64,000 nt of DNA from an uncultured Flavobacteriaceae bacterium (GTDB lineage: Bacteria; Bacteroidota; Bacteroidia; Flavobacteriales; Flavobacteriaceae). The notes under the pieces were generated by a model, which was not told where the DNA came from, did not search any database, and was given only the letters and a program-made list of their open reading frames with translations. This document shows, one piece after another, positions 37,396 through 48,690 of this stretch; within the stretch, counting starts at the first letter, position 1, and each line of letters starts with the position of its first letter. Made by a program: the position numbers and the translations under genes. The stretch is from the NCBI GenBank assembly GCA_938092005.1, contig CALKOU010000003.1, forward strand, positions 62,001 through 126,000, given 5' to 3'.

Positions 37396-38769
37396 ATGAA
37401 AAAATTCATTCCTCTTTTTATTATACTACTGGTTTTTAGCTGTAAAGACGACTTGGATGATGCCGTTATTGTCAATACCACTGAAAATTTAGAAGTCGAA
37501 GATTTCATCTATAAGGTTATGAACTATTGGTACTTGTGGCAAGAAGACGTCCCAAATTTGGCTGATAATAAATTCACAAACGACAAAGACTACACCGCAT
37601 TTTTACAATCTTTTGATGGGCCTAAAGCACTATACAAAGGATTGCAGTTGTCAACTGATATATTTAGCTACATCACAGATGATTATGTTGCCTTCCAAGA
37701 AAGTCAAAAAGGAATAACACTGAGCAATGGAATGGTATTTGGTTTGGTTCGGCTTTCAGAAGGCAGTTCCGAAATCTTTGGTTACGTTCGTTATGTTTTG
37801 CCCAACTCCGACGCCAAAACAAAAGGCATTGAACGTGGCGATATATTCTCGCATGTAAACGGAACAAAACTAACATACACAAACTTTGGAAATTTGTTGT
37901 TCTCCAATGCCCCCAGCTACACCCTTGACTTAGCTAACTTTAACAACAACCAAATTACAACAACAGGAGAAAGCGTAACCCTAAGTAACTCTCAGCAAAC
38001 CGAACAAAGCGTACACATCGCAAAAGTAATAGAGCAGGACGGCAAAAAGGTGGGATACCTGATGTATAACAGCTTTATTGAACCACAGGAAGACAATTTA
38101 AAAGCAGCCTTTGCCGATTTTGTAACAGCGCAAATAGACGAGCTTGTGGTAGACTTACGCTACAACAGTGGGGGAAGAGTTTCCACTGCGCAACTTCTGG
38201 CTGGACTCATAGCGGGAGAGCACGCAGGAAATATTTTTGGCAAGTTAGTTTACAACGAAAAACGAAGTGCACAAAACAGCGAAATTACCATCACCGATGC
38301 TGATGTTCAACTGGGTTTGTCCCGAGTATTTTTTCTAACTACACAAAGTTCTGCTTCGGCTAGTGAAATGATGGTTAACGGTCTCAAGCCCTATATGAAC
38401 GTGATTCAAATTGGTGATAAAACTGCTGGAAAAGATGTAGGATCAAATCCATTTTTAGATTTCATTGACAACAAAAACACCATAAACCCAAATCACACTT
38501 ACCTCATCTTACCCATTACATTCAAATACTACAATAGCGAAAATGTTGGTGACTACTCCGATGGGTTAATTCCCAGTATTGAGCTTCCAGAAATCCTTTC
38601 AAATTTGGGAGCACTCGGCGATGTAGACGAACCGCTACTTAAACGTGCATTAGATTACATAAGCGGGAAACGCACCAGTAGCTCCATAAAGGCAATTAGC
38701 AGCAGCCCGACTCCGTTTTTGGAGCTCCAATTGAAGCCAGGCAGGGCTATTTATGTTCCTGAAAACTAA
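37396..38769 (+). CDS. S41 family peptidase lipoprotein (C-terminal processing protease-like)
   Basis: 457 residues. Lipobox VFSC with Cys16. The Bacteroidota S41 N-terminal segment MNYWYLWQEDVPNL is at about 43-56, a PDZ-like region at about 110-190 and the catalytic domain after 210: ELVVDLRYNSGG, then a SASASE motif with the serine near 318, and the lysine in IGDKTAGK near 340. It should act in the periplasm or at the outer membrane on protein C-termini. It faces the ECF sigma operon across 116 bp, and a -7-like TACATTAG is at 37366-37373. The stop overlaps the convergent receptor gene by 4 bp. Confidence 0.9.
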   Translation: MKKFIPLFIILLVFSCKDDLDDAVIVNTTENLEVEDFIYKVMNYWYLWQEDVPNLADNKFTNDKDYTAFLQSFDGPKALYKGLQLSTDIFSYITDDYVAFQESQKGITLSNGMVFGLVRLSEGSSEIFGYVRYVLPNSDAKTKGIERGDIFSHVNGTKLTYTNFGNLLFSNAPSYTLDLANFNNNQITTTGESVTLSNSQQTEQSVHIAKVIEQDGKKVGYLMYNSFIEPQEDNLKAAFADFVTAQIDELVVDLRYNSGGRVSTAQLLAGLIAGEHAGNIFGKLVYNEKRSAQNSEITITDADVQLGLSRVFFLTTQSSASASEMMVNGLKPYMNVIQIGDKTAGKDVGSNPFLDFIDNKNTINPNHTYLILPITFKYYNSENVGDYSDGLIPSIELPEILSNLGALGDVDEPLLKRALDYISGKRTSSSIKAISSSPTPFLELQLKPGRAIYVPEN

Positions 38770-40610
38770 AACGTATAGCGCAAAGCAATATTCACGTTTC
38801 GTCCTAAGGTTGTGTACCCAAAAATTTCGGTATAATCAACATCAAAAAGATTGGTAATGGCCAAATTAGCCGTTGTATTACCAATAACGTTCGGAAATGC
38901 AACACGGAAATCTACTAAAGAATAGGCCTCTAGTTTTTCTTGCTCAAAGGATTGATTTAGGTCGTATCGTGCGCCAATATATCGCCAATGAAGTCCCCAT
39001 TGTGCTTTAGTCACTGCATACCGAAGACCTATATTTGCTGCGTGTTTCGGTAGCCTAAGAGGCGATTGCGCTACTTTTTCTGTAAACGTATAATTGGCAT
39101 TTAGGTTCCAGTTTTTACGTTGCCAGTTTGTTTCTACCTCTACCCCACGAACTTTGTATAACACGGCGCTGTTACGATACTGTCCTGCAAAGTTAGGGAG
39201 TGAAACAAAATCGATAAAATTATCCTCCTCACGTTGAAAAGCAACGACCGTTATACGATCGCTTTCGGACACGTATTCAACACCTAATTCAAAGGTTTCA
39301 TTTTCCTCGGGCGTAAGGTCATTATTACCATAAAGGGCACTAAACATTTTGTATTGTGAAGGGGCAATAAAAGACGTTGCCCACGATCCAAATACTTTTA
39401 GATAAGCTGCAGCTTCTAAACTGTGTACATAAAACGGATTAACTATAAAGGTTGGATGCGCGCCAAACTCGCTGTGTATTGTACTACGAGTACTTAACTG
39501 TAATGCATAGCCCTTGGGGTGCTGCCATTGTGTACTTACAAAAACCGCTACGTTATCATGCGTATAGGTTTCAGATGAAAAAGCATTCTTAAAATCAGAA
39601 TCAATATCTTGGTAAAAAACACCACTCAACAGGGTTAATTCCTCCGATGCTCGGTAGCTCCATGTAAGTTCAGCCGTAAAAATATCTGCCGTATAGTCAG
39701 ACGGGAATCCATCTGCATAAGAACGAGAGCTGTCCAACCAAGAAAGTTGCGCTTGAAGGCTGGAATTCCCTTTGGTATAGGCAGGCGCAAAACCAAAACG
39801 TTTTTGCTTGCTTAAAAATGAATAATCGGCATCTGCGAAACTTGGGAAGGTGCTGTCAAAATTACCATAAAAGCGATCTTGATGAAAAAAAGCAGACCAC
39901 GCCAATGGGCCGCTATACTGGCTTTTGGCACTAAACTGAATATTTTCTTTTTCAACAGCATCTGTTTCGGTTCCAATCACGGATGACATCCCGTCTGATG
40001 TGAAGCGCTGCACGGATGCACTCAATCCAATAGCTCCCACTTGTTGTTGCACCTCCACAAACTGCTTTTCCATATTGGATAGTTTGCCTAGTTTTTGGTC
40101 TTGTATGTTTTGTGTACCCCATTCTTGAGCTACGGTAAGTTTTGTTTTAGCAGTTGAGGCTTTTTTAGTTGTGATATCAATTACAGCCGTTGCTGCACCA
40201 CTACCATACAAGCTGCTGGATGCACCCTTTACAATTTCAATGGATTCAATTTGCTCGAGAGCAAGCAAACGCAAATCAAAATCCGATTCGATTTGAGAGG
40301 GGTCACTTACCACCACACCATCAATGCGTACTAGCACTTGCCGGTTGTTTCCGCCACGAATAAAATACGACAAATTTTGCCCGGGATGCTGTTGAGCACC
40401 TGATATATATATTCCGGCGTATTGATTCAGAATTTGTGCAAGGGAAAGCCCTTTGTTTTGTGCTATTTCTTTAGCACTAATTTGTACAACAGCTTTACCG
40501 CTGTTTTTTCTTGGTTTCGAAATTCGAGAATCCGAAACAATTACTTCGTCCAATTGCTCTTGCGCATGAACGGTACCTATACATAGCATGACTGCTATAA
40601 CATATCGCAT
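38766..40610 (-). CDS. TonB-dependent outer-membrane receptor, BtuB-like (cobalamin)
   Basis: 614 residues. Signal peptide 1-16, plug domain about 17-150 (DEVIVSDSRI TonB-box-like start, then YFIRGGNNRQVLVRIDGV and IEIVKGASSSLYGSGA), then a beta-barrel ending in aromatic YTF for outer-membrane insertion. Size and plug match BtuB-type receptors. The cobalamin riboswitch immediately upstream on the same strand shows that it is repressed by B12 and so takes up cobalamin or a corrinoid. No BtuCD-type transporter lies in the window. The stop overlaps the convergent S41 peptidase gene by 4 bp. Confidence 0.93.
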   Translation of the reverse strand: MRYVIAVMLCIGTVHAQEQLDEVIVSDSRISKPRKNSGKAVVQISAKEIAQNKGLSLAQILNQYAGIYISGAQQHPGQNLSYFIRGGNNRQVLVRIDGVVVSDPSQIESDFDLRLLALEQIESIEIVKGASSSLYGSGAATAVIDITTKKASTAKTKLTVAQEWGTQNIQDQKLGKLSNMEKQFVEVQQQVGAIGLSASVQRFTSDGMSSVIGTETDAVEKENIQFSAKSQYSGPLAWSAFFHQDRFYGNFDSTFPSFADADYSFLSKQKRFGFAPAYTKGNSSLQAQLSWLDSSRSYADGFPSDYTADIFTAELTWSYRASEELTLLSGVFYQDIDSDFKNAFSSETYTHDNVAVFVSTQWQHPKGYALQLSTRSTIHSEFGAHPTFIVNPFYVHSLEAAAYLKVFGSWATSFIAPSQYKMFSALYGNNDLTPEENETFELGVEYVSESDRITVVAFQREEDNFIDFVSLPNFAGQYRNSAVLYKVRGVEVETNWQRKNWNLNANYTFTEKVAQSPLRLPKHAANIGLRYAVTKAQWGLHWRYIGARYDLNQSFEQEKLEAYSLVDFRVAFPNVIGNTTANLAITNLFDVDYTEIFGYTTLGRNVNIALRYTF

Positions 40611-40671
40611 GATTTAGTTGTTAAAAAATGAACTGGTGCTGCTTATCCCGAGCAGTTACAGCATGAATCAT

Positions 40672-40836
40672 CTAGGCAGGTCTCCTGACTTGTGCTGTTC
40701 AATATGCCTTCCCATCGGCCTAAGGCAGACAGTGGTCTAAAGTTATTGAACGCAATAGCACTTACAGTTGCGGGAACAGTAAAGGCCTTACACCTTTTTC
40801 CCTTTTCATCTTCGCATACGGAAGAACCTAAAAGCT
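40672..40836 (-). promoter_or_regulatory. Cobalamin (AdoCbl-type) riboswitch
   Basis: Read on minus, the leader shows the conserved core in order: GGGAAAAAGGTGTAA, CCCGCAACTGTAAG, GACCACTGTCTGCC (B12-box partner) and AGTCAGGAGACCTGCC (40675-40690). It precedes the BtuB-like gene. A candidate expression platform follows: CTGCT/AGCAG or AACTG/CAGTT pairings within 40631-40657 and a T6 run at 40623-40628, which could be a terminator. A -7 box TACATTTG (40841-40848) sits directly upstream. Confidence 0.95.
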
Positions 40837-40914
40837 ATTTCAAATGTAGGTGTTAATAAAATAAACGACGACTAAAAACGAAAAAAATGTACCTTTGTAT
40901 AAGAACTTAATACT

Positions 40915-41400
40915 ATGGCATTTAGCAAAAAAGAAACCGTCCTACTAAGCTTTGTAGTTGTTGCTGTCTTGATAAGATTGCTTCCGCACCCACCAAATGT
41001 GGCACCCATTACGGCCGTAGCGCTTTTTGCAGGTACGCATTTTAGCAAAAAGCATTGGGCACTTTTGCTACCGCTGCTAGCCATGTTTTTTACCGATTTG
41101 TTTCTTGGGTTTTCGATGATTACTCCTATTGTTTATTTGGCTTTTATAGGAGTTACAGCCTTAGGTTTTGTTATGAAAAAGATGAATATAGGAGCTGTAT
41201 TGTTGAGTAGCCTGCTCTTTTTTGTAGTAACCAATTTAGGTGTTTGGTTTTTACACTACCCGCTTACCCCCGAAGGTTTTACCAGCTGTTTTACACTTGC
41301 CATTCCATTTTTTGGATACTCCATTATAGGGGATTTGTTCTTTAGTGCGGCCTTACTCTTTGGCTACCGCTTTGCAGCAAAACGCTTGCAACTGGCTTAA
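40915..41400 (+). CDS. DUF6580-like membrane protein, possible cobalamin-linked transporter component
   Basis: 161 residues with five to six hydrophobic helices and little else, resembling the S components of ECF transporters in size and layout. It matches the DUF6580 pattern as I recall it: LPHPPNVAPITAVALFAG (about 24-41) and a conserved WALLLPLLAMFFTDLFLGF stretch. No ATPase or T component is adjacent. It is divergent from the riboswitch-controlled B12 receptor, which suggests a role in corrinoid or cobalt movement across the inner membrane. Its -7 box TACCTTTG is at 40890-40897. It is not itself downstream of the riboswitch. Confidence 0.75.
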   Translation: MAFSKKETVLLSFVVVAVLIRLLPHPPNVAPITAVALFAGTHFSKKHWALLLPLLAMFFTDLFLGFSMITPIVYLAFIGVTALGFVMKKMNIGAVLLSSLLFFVVTNLGVWFLHYPLTPEGFTSCFTLAIPFFGYSIIGDLFFSAALLFGYRFAAKRLQLA

Positions 41401-41442
41401 AATATTTTCACACGTTACCCCTACAGTACTAAAAAGTGTGTT

Positions 41443-41473
41443 TTTGTTTAAGTAGTTATTTTTTATACATTTG
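41443..41473 (+). promoter_or_regulatory. Bacteroidota-type promoter for the T9SS cargo gene
   Basis: TTTG (41443-41446), exactly 19 bases, then TACATTTG (41466-41473): a full consensus match. The predicted transcript starts about 27 nt before the ATG at 41505. Confidence 0.75.
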
Positions 41474-41504
41474 GGATACCCTTAATTTAAAAACTTAACA
41501 GCTT

Positions 41505-42122
41505 ATGAAAACAACATATATCCTCGTACTGTTTTTTGGCAGTACCTTACTAGTAGCGCAAAACATAGAAGTATCCGGTGGTAATTCCTTTTGCAATGGG
41601 ATTGATGGCACTTACACAAAATCGGCAGACGTTAATGAAAGACCCTCCTACGTTTTTGATAATTGGAGAGTGCAATGGACGGGATCGAGATGGGAATTAT
41701 TTTATGCAGGGGCATCCGGAACCTCCTATGAACTCGTTTATTATAATACAATTGACACCCCTACCCCACCAGCATCTAGCCTATCTGCATGGAAGCCGAG
41801 AGTTACAGGAGCAAATGGTTGCGGTACTAGCGAAACCCAAATAGTAACCGTTTCAGGAGCAGGCGCTGCTACCACGCTTAGTTCCGAAACGCTTGCTATC
41901 ACAAAAAATAAGCTCAGGATATATCCAAATCCAGCAACTGAGCGCATTACCATTTCAGGGTTAAAGAATAAAGAGCGTTTTGGCATATACAATCTGTTAG
42001 GAGCTGAAATGCTTACAGGAGCGCTAATAGATAATGGTGAAATTGAAATTAAACGTTTTTCAAACGGACTTTACTTTTTAAAATTGGATAACGGAACTAC
42101 ACTAAAATTTATAAAGGAATAG
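41505..42122 (+). CDS. Secreted protein with T9SS type A sorting domain
   Basis: 205 residues. Signal peptide about 1-18 (ending LLVAQ). A compact cysteine-containing domain (about 20-105) with NGIDGTYT, WRVQWTGSRWEL and WKPRVTGANGCG elements follows and is not recognised. The C-terminal 70 residues are a T9SS sorting domain (IYPNPATERITISGL, FGIYNLLGAEM, FSNGLYFLKL). It should be secreted or attached to the surface by the type IX system. A perfect promoter precedes it and it stands alone, so it may be well expressed. Confidence 0.85.
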   Translation: MKTTYILVLFFGSTLLVAQNIEVSGGNSFCNGIDGTYTKSADVNERPSYVFDNWRVQWTGSRWELFYAGASGTSYELVYYNTIDTPTPPASSLSAWKPRVTGANGCGTSETQIVTVSGAGAATTLSSETLAITKNKLRIYPNPATERITISGLKNKERFGIYNLLGAEMLTGALIDNGEIEIKRFSNGLYFLKLDNGTTLKFIKE

Positions 42123-42160
42123 ACGATAACGTTTACTAATTTACAATAAGTAATTCCTCC

Positions 42161-43366
42161 TTACCCAATCACGCCAGAGCCTATAAGCTCGTTGTCTAGG
42201 TACCAAGCGGCAAACTGTCCGGCTGCAATCGCTGTTTGGGGTGCATCAAAAACAAGATAAGCACCATCCGCTGTTGGGTGTAGCGTAGCCGCCGCCAAGG
42301 GCTGACGATAACGGATACGTGCTTTAACGCGGAGTGGTTGATCGGACTTTAAGTCGGGGCGTATCCAATGAATGTCTTTTTGCGCAATCCATAAAGCAGT
42401 GCGGTATAAGCCAGGGTGGTCTTTGCCCTCCCCTACGTAAATGATATTTTCCTGCACATCGGTTGCAAGTACAAACAGTGGTTCTTTGGTGCCTCCAACA
42501 GCCAAGCCCTTGCGCTGACCAACTGTAAAAAAATGGGCGCCATTATGCGTACCTACAACAGAACCATCCTGTCGCGTGTAGCAAAACTTCTCTGCCAAGC
42601 CCTTGGGTGTGTTTTCGCGAGCTTCGGCATACATGGGATGCGTGTTGAATACTTGAATAATATCGCCTTTTTTAACCGCTAGTTTTTGCTGTAAAAAATC
42701 GGGGAGGCTCACTTTTCCTACAAAACACAACCCTTGAGAGTCGCGCTTTTCGGCCGTTACCAACCCTTGATCAGCGGCAATTTTGCGCACCTCGCTTTTT
42801 TGCAATGCACCAATAGGAAATAGCGTTTTAGCAAGTTGCTCCTGATTCAATTGACATAAAAAATAGGATTGATCCTTATTGGCATCGGCACCTGCGAGGA
42901 GGCGGTGGGTCACTTCGACAAGCTCAGTGTCCACGACAGACTCAGTGTCCACGACAGACTTAGCAACCGTATCTTTTTGGCAATAATGCCCCGTAGCAAC
43001 ATAATCTGCGCCAAGCGATAGGGCGATATCTAAAAACACATCAAATTTAATTTCACGGTTACACAACACATCGGGGTTTGGTGTGCGCCCGTTTTGATAC
43101 TCCTCAAACATATAATCCACAATACGTGCTTTGTATTGCTCACTTAAATCAACCGTTTGAAAAGGAATTCCAAGTTTTTCGGCCACCAACATGGCATCGT
43201 TACTATCTTCTAGCCAAGGACAATCATCGGAAATGGTCACCGAGTCATCGTGCCAGTTTTTCATGAACAACCCAATGACCTCATAGCCTTGCTGTTGCAG
43301 CAAGTAGGCGGAAACACTAGAGTCTACTCCACCCGAAAGACCAACGATAACACGTTTGTTTTGCAT
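42161..43366 (-). CDS. mnmA: tRNA 2-thiouridine(34) synthase MnmA
   Basis: Puts sulfur on U34 of Lys, Glu and Gln tRNAs. 401 residues from the ATG at 43366; a GTG further up is less likely because a -7-like TATCTTTG (43371-43378) ends 4 nt before the ATG. The PP-loop is GLSGGVDSS (9-17). The catalytic Cys102 is in CNREIKF and the second cysteine is in GLCFVG. The C-terminal half is a beta-barrel. The protein is slightly long because residues about 136-153 are an in-frame insertion coded by a repeat element, in a loop between GHYC and [16 protein letters not shown]. The catalytic residues are intact, so it is probably active. Confidence 0.95.
   Translation of the reverse strand: MQNKRVIVGLSGGVDSSVSAYLLQQQGYEVIGLFMKNWHDDSVTISDDCPWLEDSNDAMLVAEKLGIPFQTVDLSEQYKARIVDYMFEEYQNGRTPNPDVLCNREIKFDVFLDIALSLGADYVATGHYCQKDTVAKSVVDTESVVDTELVEVTHRLLAGADANKDQSYFLCQLNQEQLAKTLFPIGALQKSEVRKIAADQGLVTAEKRDSQGLCFVGKVSLPDFLQQKLAVKKGDIIQVFNTHPMYAEARENTPKGLAEKFCYTRQDGSVVGTHNGAHFFTVGQRKGLAVGGTKEPLFVLATDVQENIIYVGEGKDHPGLYRTALWIAQKDIHWIRPDLKSDQPLRVKARIRYRQPLAAATLHPTADGAYLVFDAPQTAIAAGQFAAWYLDNELIGSGVIG
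42914..42958 (-). repeat. Repeat element inserted in-frame in mnmA, with 18-bp tandem duplication
   Basis: The unit CTCAGTGTCCACGACAGA occurs twice in tandem (42923-42940 and 42941-42958), preceded by TTCGACAAG, which gives the TTCGACAAGCTCAG motif known from dispersed palindromic repeats in many bacteria. In the mnmA frame it encodes SVVDTE twice, then LVEV. No second copy of the motif was seen in the window. Confidence 0.7.
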
Positions 43367-43418
43367 GTTACAAAGATACACAGCTTGGACAATCCTGTCG
43401 TAACTGTTAGGATTGAGG

Positions 43419-45224
43419 TTAGCGCTTCGTCTTTTTCTGACGCTCCGCTTCTTCCATCATTTCAGACATTTTACGCTGAAAACGATTTTGTTTCTTGGGT
43501 TTCTTTTTGTTTTCCTCAATCTGTGCATGAATTTTATCCTGATCGATAATCACATTCTTAATCACCAACATAATACCAATCATCAACAGGTTGGAAACAA
43601 AATAATACAAACTAAATCCAGAAGCGTAGTTGTTAAAGAAAAAGAGCATCATCACAGGCATCAAATACATGATAATCTTCATGTTAGGCATGCCTGGTTG
43701 TGCCGGTTGCATCTGTTGTCCAGTAGTCATTTGCGTATAAAAGAAAATAGCTACTGATGCCAATAACGGAAACAAACTAATATGATCACCATAGAACGGA
43801 ATGTTAAATGGCAAGGATGCAATTAAATCATAGGACGACAAATCATCGGCCCATAAAAACGATTTACCACGCAGCTCATATGCAATTGGAAAAAAGTAAA
43901 ACAACGCAAAGAAAACGGGCATTTGCAAGAGCGCAGGAATACACCCAGCAACTGGACTTACACCTGCTTTTCCATAAAGCTTCATGGTTTCTTGCTGACG
44001 CTTGCCCGCCTCGTTTTTATACTTTTCATTAATGGCTGTTATCTCAGGACGGATTACCCGCATCTTGGCTTGAGACACATAGGATTTATACAACACAGGT
44101 GAAAGCACTACGCGTACAATAATTGTGAGTAGAATAATAGCAATTCCCTGCGGAACAACTCCAGATAAAAAGCTAAACAATGGATAAAACACAGAACGGT
44201 TTATCCAACCAATAAGTCCCCACCCAAAAGAGATGCTTTGATCTAAATTTTCGTCGTACTCTTTTAGTACGGCATAGTCCGTTGGCCCCATATACCAATC
44301 AAAATTGGCTTGAAAACGGTTGCGCTGATACGGCAACGTGGTTTCGGTTGTGAACGATTTTAGGTATACAGATGCTTCTTCCTCGTCCTCGGTAATGGAA
44401 GCAGAACCTAACAACACCTCCTCAAAAGCATCTTGAGGAATAAGAATGCTGCTAAAAAAATGTTGGCGGTATGATACCCAACCTACTTTTTGTTCACGTT
44501 CATCATCATCCCCAGTAGCAGAAAGTGTAGCGTATTTGTCACCCTCATGGTTGTAAGCGAGCTGCGTGTAACGGTTTTCATATTGAGCACTTTTGGCATG
44601 ACGGAACCCGTCCATACGCCAAGAAAAAGCAGCGGGTATGGAAGTGTCCAATGCCCCTTCAATTCCTTCGGCAACCACCTCAAAACCAAAGCGATAACCA
44701 TTGTTAGGTAAGGTATACACAAATTCAATAAACCCGTCAGCATCAAGAGGTGCACGTAATCGCAACTCTTGTGCATTTGCTGTTTTTGAAAGTGTAGGCG
44801 TAAACAGCATAAATTTTGTTTGACGCATTTGTCCAGTAACAGTAGTAAAGGCAATATTTAACGCATTGTTGTCCGCGTTAATCAATTGTAACGGTTCGTC
44901 TTGGTAATTGACCATCCCATTTAAACCTACTTGTGACATGACACCTCCTTTAGTAGAAATGGCAAGTTTTAACACATCATTTTCCAGCGTTAGCGTATCT
45001 ACAACAACTTGTGGCTGTACAGGTGTTGTGGTTTCAGGACGTTTGGTTTGCGCAGCTACTACAACACTATCTGAGGAATCTAACTGCTCTGGTTGTGCTT
45101 CTTCGGTGGTAGCGGGTGTTGCAACATCCTCTACGGGCGGCTGGGTGTACATCATCCAAGTGAATATGGCAAAAATGAGTACCATGCCTATAATTTGTAA
45201 AGGGTCTATGCGCCGTTGTTCCAT
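43419..45224 (-). CDS. yidC: Membrane protein insertase YidC
   Basis: Inserts and folds inner-membrane proteins, alone or with SecYEG and SecDF (encoded at the left of the window). 601 residues: one N-terminal helix (about 7-25), a large periplasmic domain (about 60-340), then the Oxa1 core of five helices (about 355-560) with the conserved [19 protein letters not shown] loop and [11 protein letters not shown] basic C-terminal tail ([20 protein letters not shown]) may contact the ribosome. It follows pyrG by 5 nt, so they are one operon. Confidence 0.97.
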   Translation of the reverse strand: MEQRRIDPLQIIGMVLIFAIFTWMMYTQPPVEDVATPATTEEAQPEQLDSSDSVVVAAQTKRPETTTPVQPQVVVDTLTLENDVLKLAISTKGGVMSQVGLNGMVNYQDEPLQLINADNNALNIAFTTVTGQMRQTKFMLFTPTLSKTANAQELRLRAPLDADGFIEFVYTLPNNGYRFGFEVVAEGIEGALDTSIPAAFSWRMDGFRHAKSAQYENRYTQLAYNHEGDKYATLSATGDDDEREQKVGWVSYRQHFFSSILIPQDAFEEVLLGSASITEDEEEASVYLKSFTTETTLPYQRNRFQANFDWYMGPTDYAVLKEYDENLDQSISFGWGLIGWINRSVFYPLFSFLSGVVPQGIAIILLTIIVRVVLSPVLYKSYVSQAKMRVIRPEITAINEKYKNEAGKRQQETMKLYGKAGVSPVAGCIPALLQMPVFFALFYFFPIAYELRGKSFLWADDLSSYDLIASLPFNIPFYGDHISLFPLLASVAIFFYTQMTTGQQMQPAQPGMPNMKIIMYLMPVMMLFFFNNYASGFSLYYFVSNLLMIGIMLVIKNVIIDQDKIHAQIEENKKKPKKQNRFQRKMSEMMEEAERQKKTKR

Positions 45225-45229
45225 GTGAT

Positions 45230-46855
<1,626 letters not shown>

Positions 46856-46887
46856 TCATTTTAAGTGGCAAAAATACAAAGAATAAA

Positions 46888-48690
46888 CTACCTAACACGC
46901 AAGGAATCGGGTTGTTCCTCAGAAGGTCTAATTTCAATGGTTTCATACCCTTGATGCTGAACCATATAGGTTGCTGTATTTCGAAAACCTCCTTTAGGGT
47001 TAGATTTGTAATCGAATCGATGTTGAAGCTGCTCCAAAACACCAAGCGACAGCCCATCCATAAGGGTGCGTTTTGTTGCAATTCGAAGGGAAACGTCTAC
47101 CATTACATCATATCCTTTAACCGCTGTACGATTGGGTATTTTTCCATAACGCTCTTTAAACGAGGTATCAAAACGCAGGCGTAAACTGTCTTGCTTTTCT
47201 AAAAAATGACTGGGGTATGAAAAGCGTAAATTACCCAAATGCTCTTGTGAAATATTTTGATCATCATAGGCAGGTGTCCGATAATGCGTTAGCAATTGCA
47301 CTGGACGATCGTCTGACTGTTGGGCATTCAGCATAGAGGTCATGCTGGTTATCAAGTTCAAATCTTCAGTTTCTAAAAAGACCCAATTTGTACGTGTTGG
47401 CGTTAATAGTGAGTCAACAACATCGGGCTTTATATACCCAAATCTTTCGTCGGGGTGCAGTACCTCCGCTAATGGAAATTGTTCCTTTAAACGCAATGTG
47501 GTTTGTTGATTTTTCTTATCAGCAATAATGAGCACACAAGGGTTTTCGTTGGTTGCGTCGAGCGTATCTACAAAAGTTATCATCCGTTGAGCCAGGGATT
47601 TCTTACTTGGAATGGTATTAATCAACATCTTACGCGGTTGAATCTCACGTGTGGTTAGCGGAGAAATAACCGGAATACCAAAAAAACTCATCGCTTGTGC
47701 CATACGGCTGACATTTGCAGGCGTAAAAGGCCCTATAACCGCATCAAAACTGGTGAAATCCTCTTGGTTAAGTAATTGCTCAACAATGTGAAGTTGACCT
47801 TCGGTATCAAAAACAGACAGCTCAACACTTAGTCCAGCTTTCTGAAGGCTATCAACAGCGTGCAGTATGCCCGAGTAAAAATCTAGGGATACCGTGGTCA
47901 GGTTTCGTTCCGACAGGGTCTTGTTTGTTTGATCTATCGAGTCTAGCTCAATACGAGATAATCGAAAAGGAGCCATAAAGGCCACTTTAACAACAGGAGT
48001 CACAAAAGTGCTATCCCATAAGCTGCGTTTTGTGTTTTCAGACAAAATACTTGTGTTAAGCGTATCTGTTTCAGCTTTTGGAACTTTCAACAGCATTCCC
48101 ACTTGTAAACCCGAAAGCGTCAATGCTGGATTAAGTGCTTCTAATTCGGCTTGTGAAAGACCTAATTTTTGTTCCAGTCGGTAAAATCCTTCTCTCGGCT
48201 GAACGGTATAATAGTCAAATTGCGCTGCTATTTCTTCGGCTGTTTTTGCTGGAACCTTTAGCACAATCCCCGTTGAAAGCGTATCTCCAAGCTCAGGGTT
48301 TAGCACAAGTAGTGAGTCAACGGAAATACCATACGTATGGGCAATACGCCAAAGGGTTTCTTTTGGCTGAACCGTATGTGTTGCTGTTGTGGGTTGAGCA
48401 GGAGCAATAACAACAGTTATTTTATAGCGAGGGATTTTTAACTTATCACGTTTGCGAATTCCCTTTTTTGCAAAGGGGTTAAAAGCAATAATCTGATCGC
48501 TGGTGATGTCATAGCGCATAGCGATTCCATCAAGCGTTTCTTTCTTTTTTACTTTATGAACAATAAAATGAGATACTTCTGGCTCTTGTGCGTGTGCACT
48601 GATACCAAAAAGAAAAAGAGCAAAAAGAATAATGTACTTATTCCCACTCAATAGTTGCAGGGGGTTTTGAACTAATATCATAGACAACAC
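46888..48690 (-). CDS. LysM-repeat protein fused to a periplasmic-binding-like domain
   Basis: 600 residues from the ATG at 48690, or 587 if a TTG at 48651 is used. The TTG would give a cleaner signal peptide ([16 protein letters not shown]) and cut the overlap with guaA from 53 to 14 bp. The signal ends near HAQE. Three LysM repeats follow (about 43-90, 103-150, 157-205), each ending LKIP or LKVP, then a type 1 periplasmic-binding-like fold (about 225-580) with [12 protein letters not shown]. LysM parts bind peptidoglycan. The second half resembles the LppC/branched-chain amino acid binding family, but no ligand can be named. It lies between guaA and pyrG. Confidence 0.85.
   Translation of the reverse strand: MLSMILVQNPLQLLSGNKYIILFALFLFGISAHAQEPEVSHFIVHKVKKKETLDGIAMRYDITSDQIIAFNPFAKKGIRKRDKLKIPRYKITVVIAPAQPTTATHTVQPKETLWRIAHTYGISVDSLLVLNPELGDTLSTGIVLKVPAKTAEEIAAQFDYYTVQPREGFYRLEQKLGLSQAELEALNPALTLSGLQVGMLLKVPKAETDTLNTSILSENTKRSLWDSTFVTPVVKVAFMAPFRLSRIELDSIDQTNKTLSERNLTTVSLDFYSGILHAVDSLQKAGLSVELSVFDTEGQLHIVEQLLNQEDFTSFDAVIGPFTPANVSRMAQAMSFFGIPVISPLTTREIQPRKMLINTIPSKKSLAQRMITFVDTLDATNENPCVLIIADKKNQQTTLRLKEQFPLAEVLHPDERFGYIKPDVVDSLLTPTRTNWVFLETEDLNLITSMTSMLNAQQSDDRPVQLLTHYRTPAYDDQNISQEHLGNLRFSYPSHFLEKQDSLRLRFDTSFKERYGKIPNRTAVKGYDVMVDVSLRIATKRTLMDGLSLGVLEQLQHRFDYKSNPKGGFRNTATYMVQHQGYETIEIRPSEEQPDSLRVR

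Noticed and set aside
40611..40671. Riboswitch expression platform as a defined terminator
   Set aside because: Alternative pairings compete and the stem is short, so I mention it under the riboswitch only.
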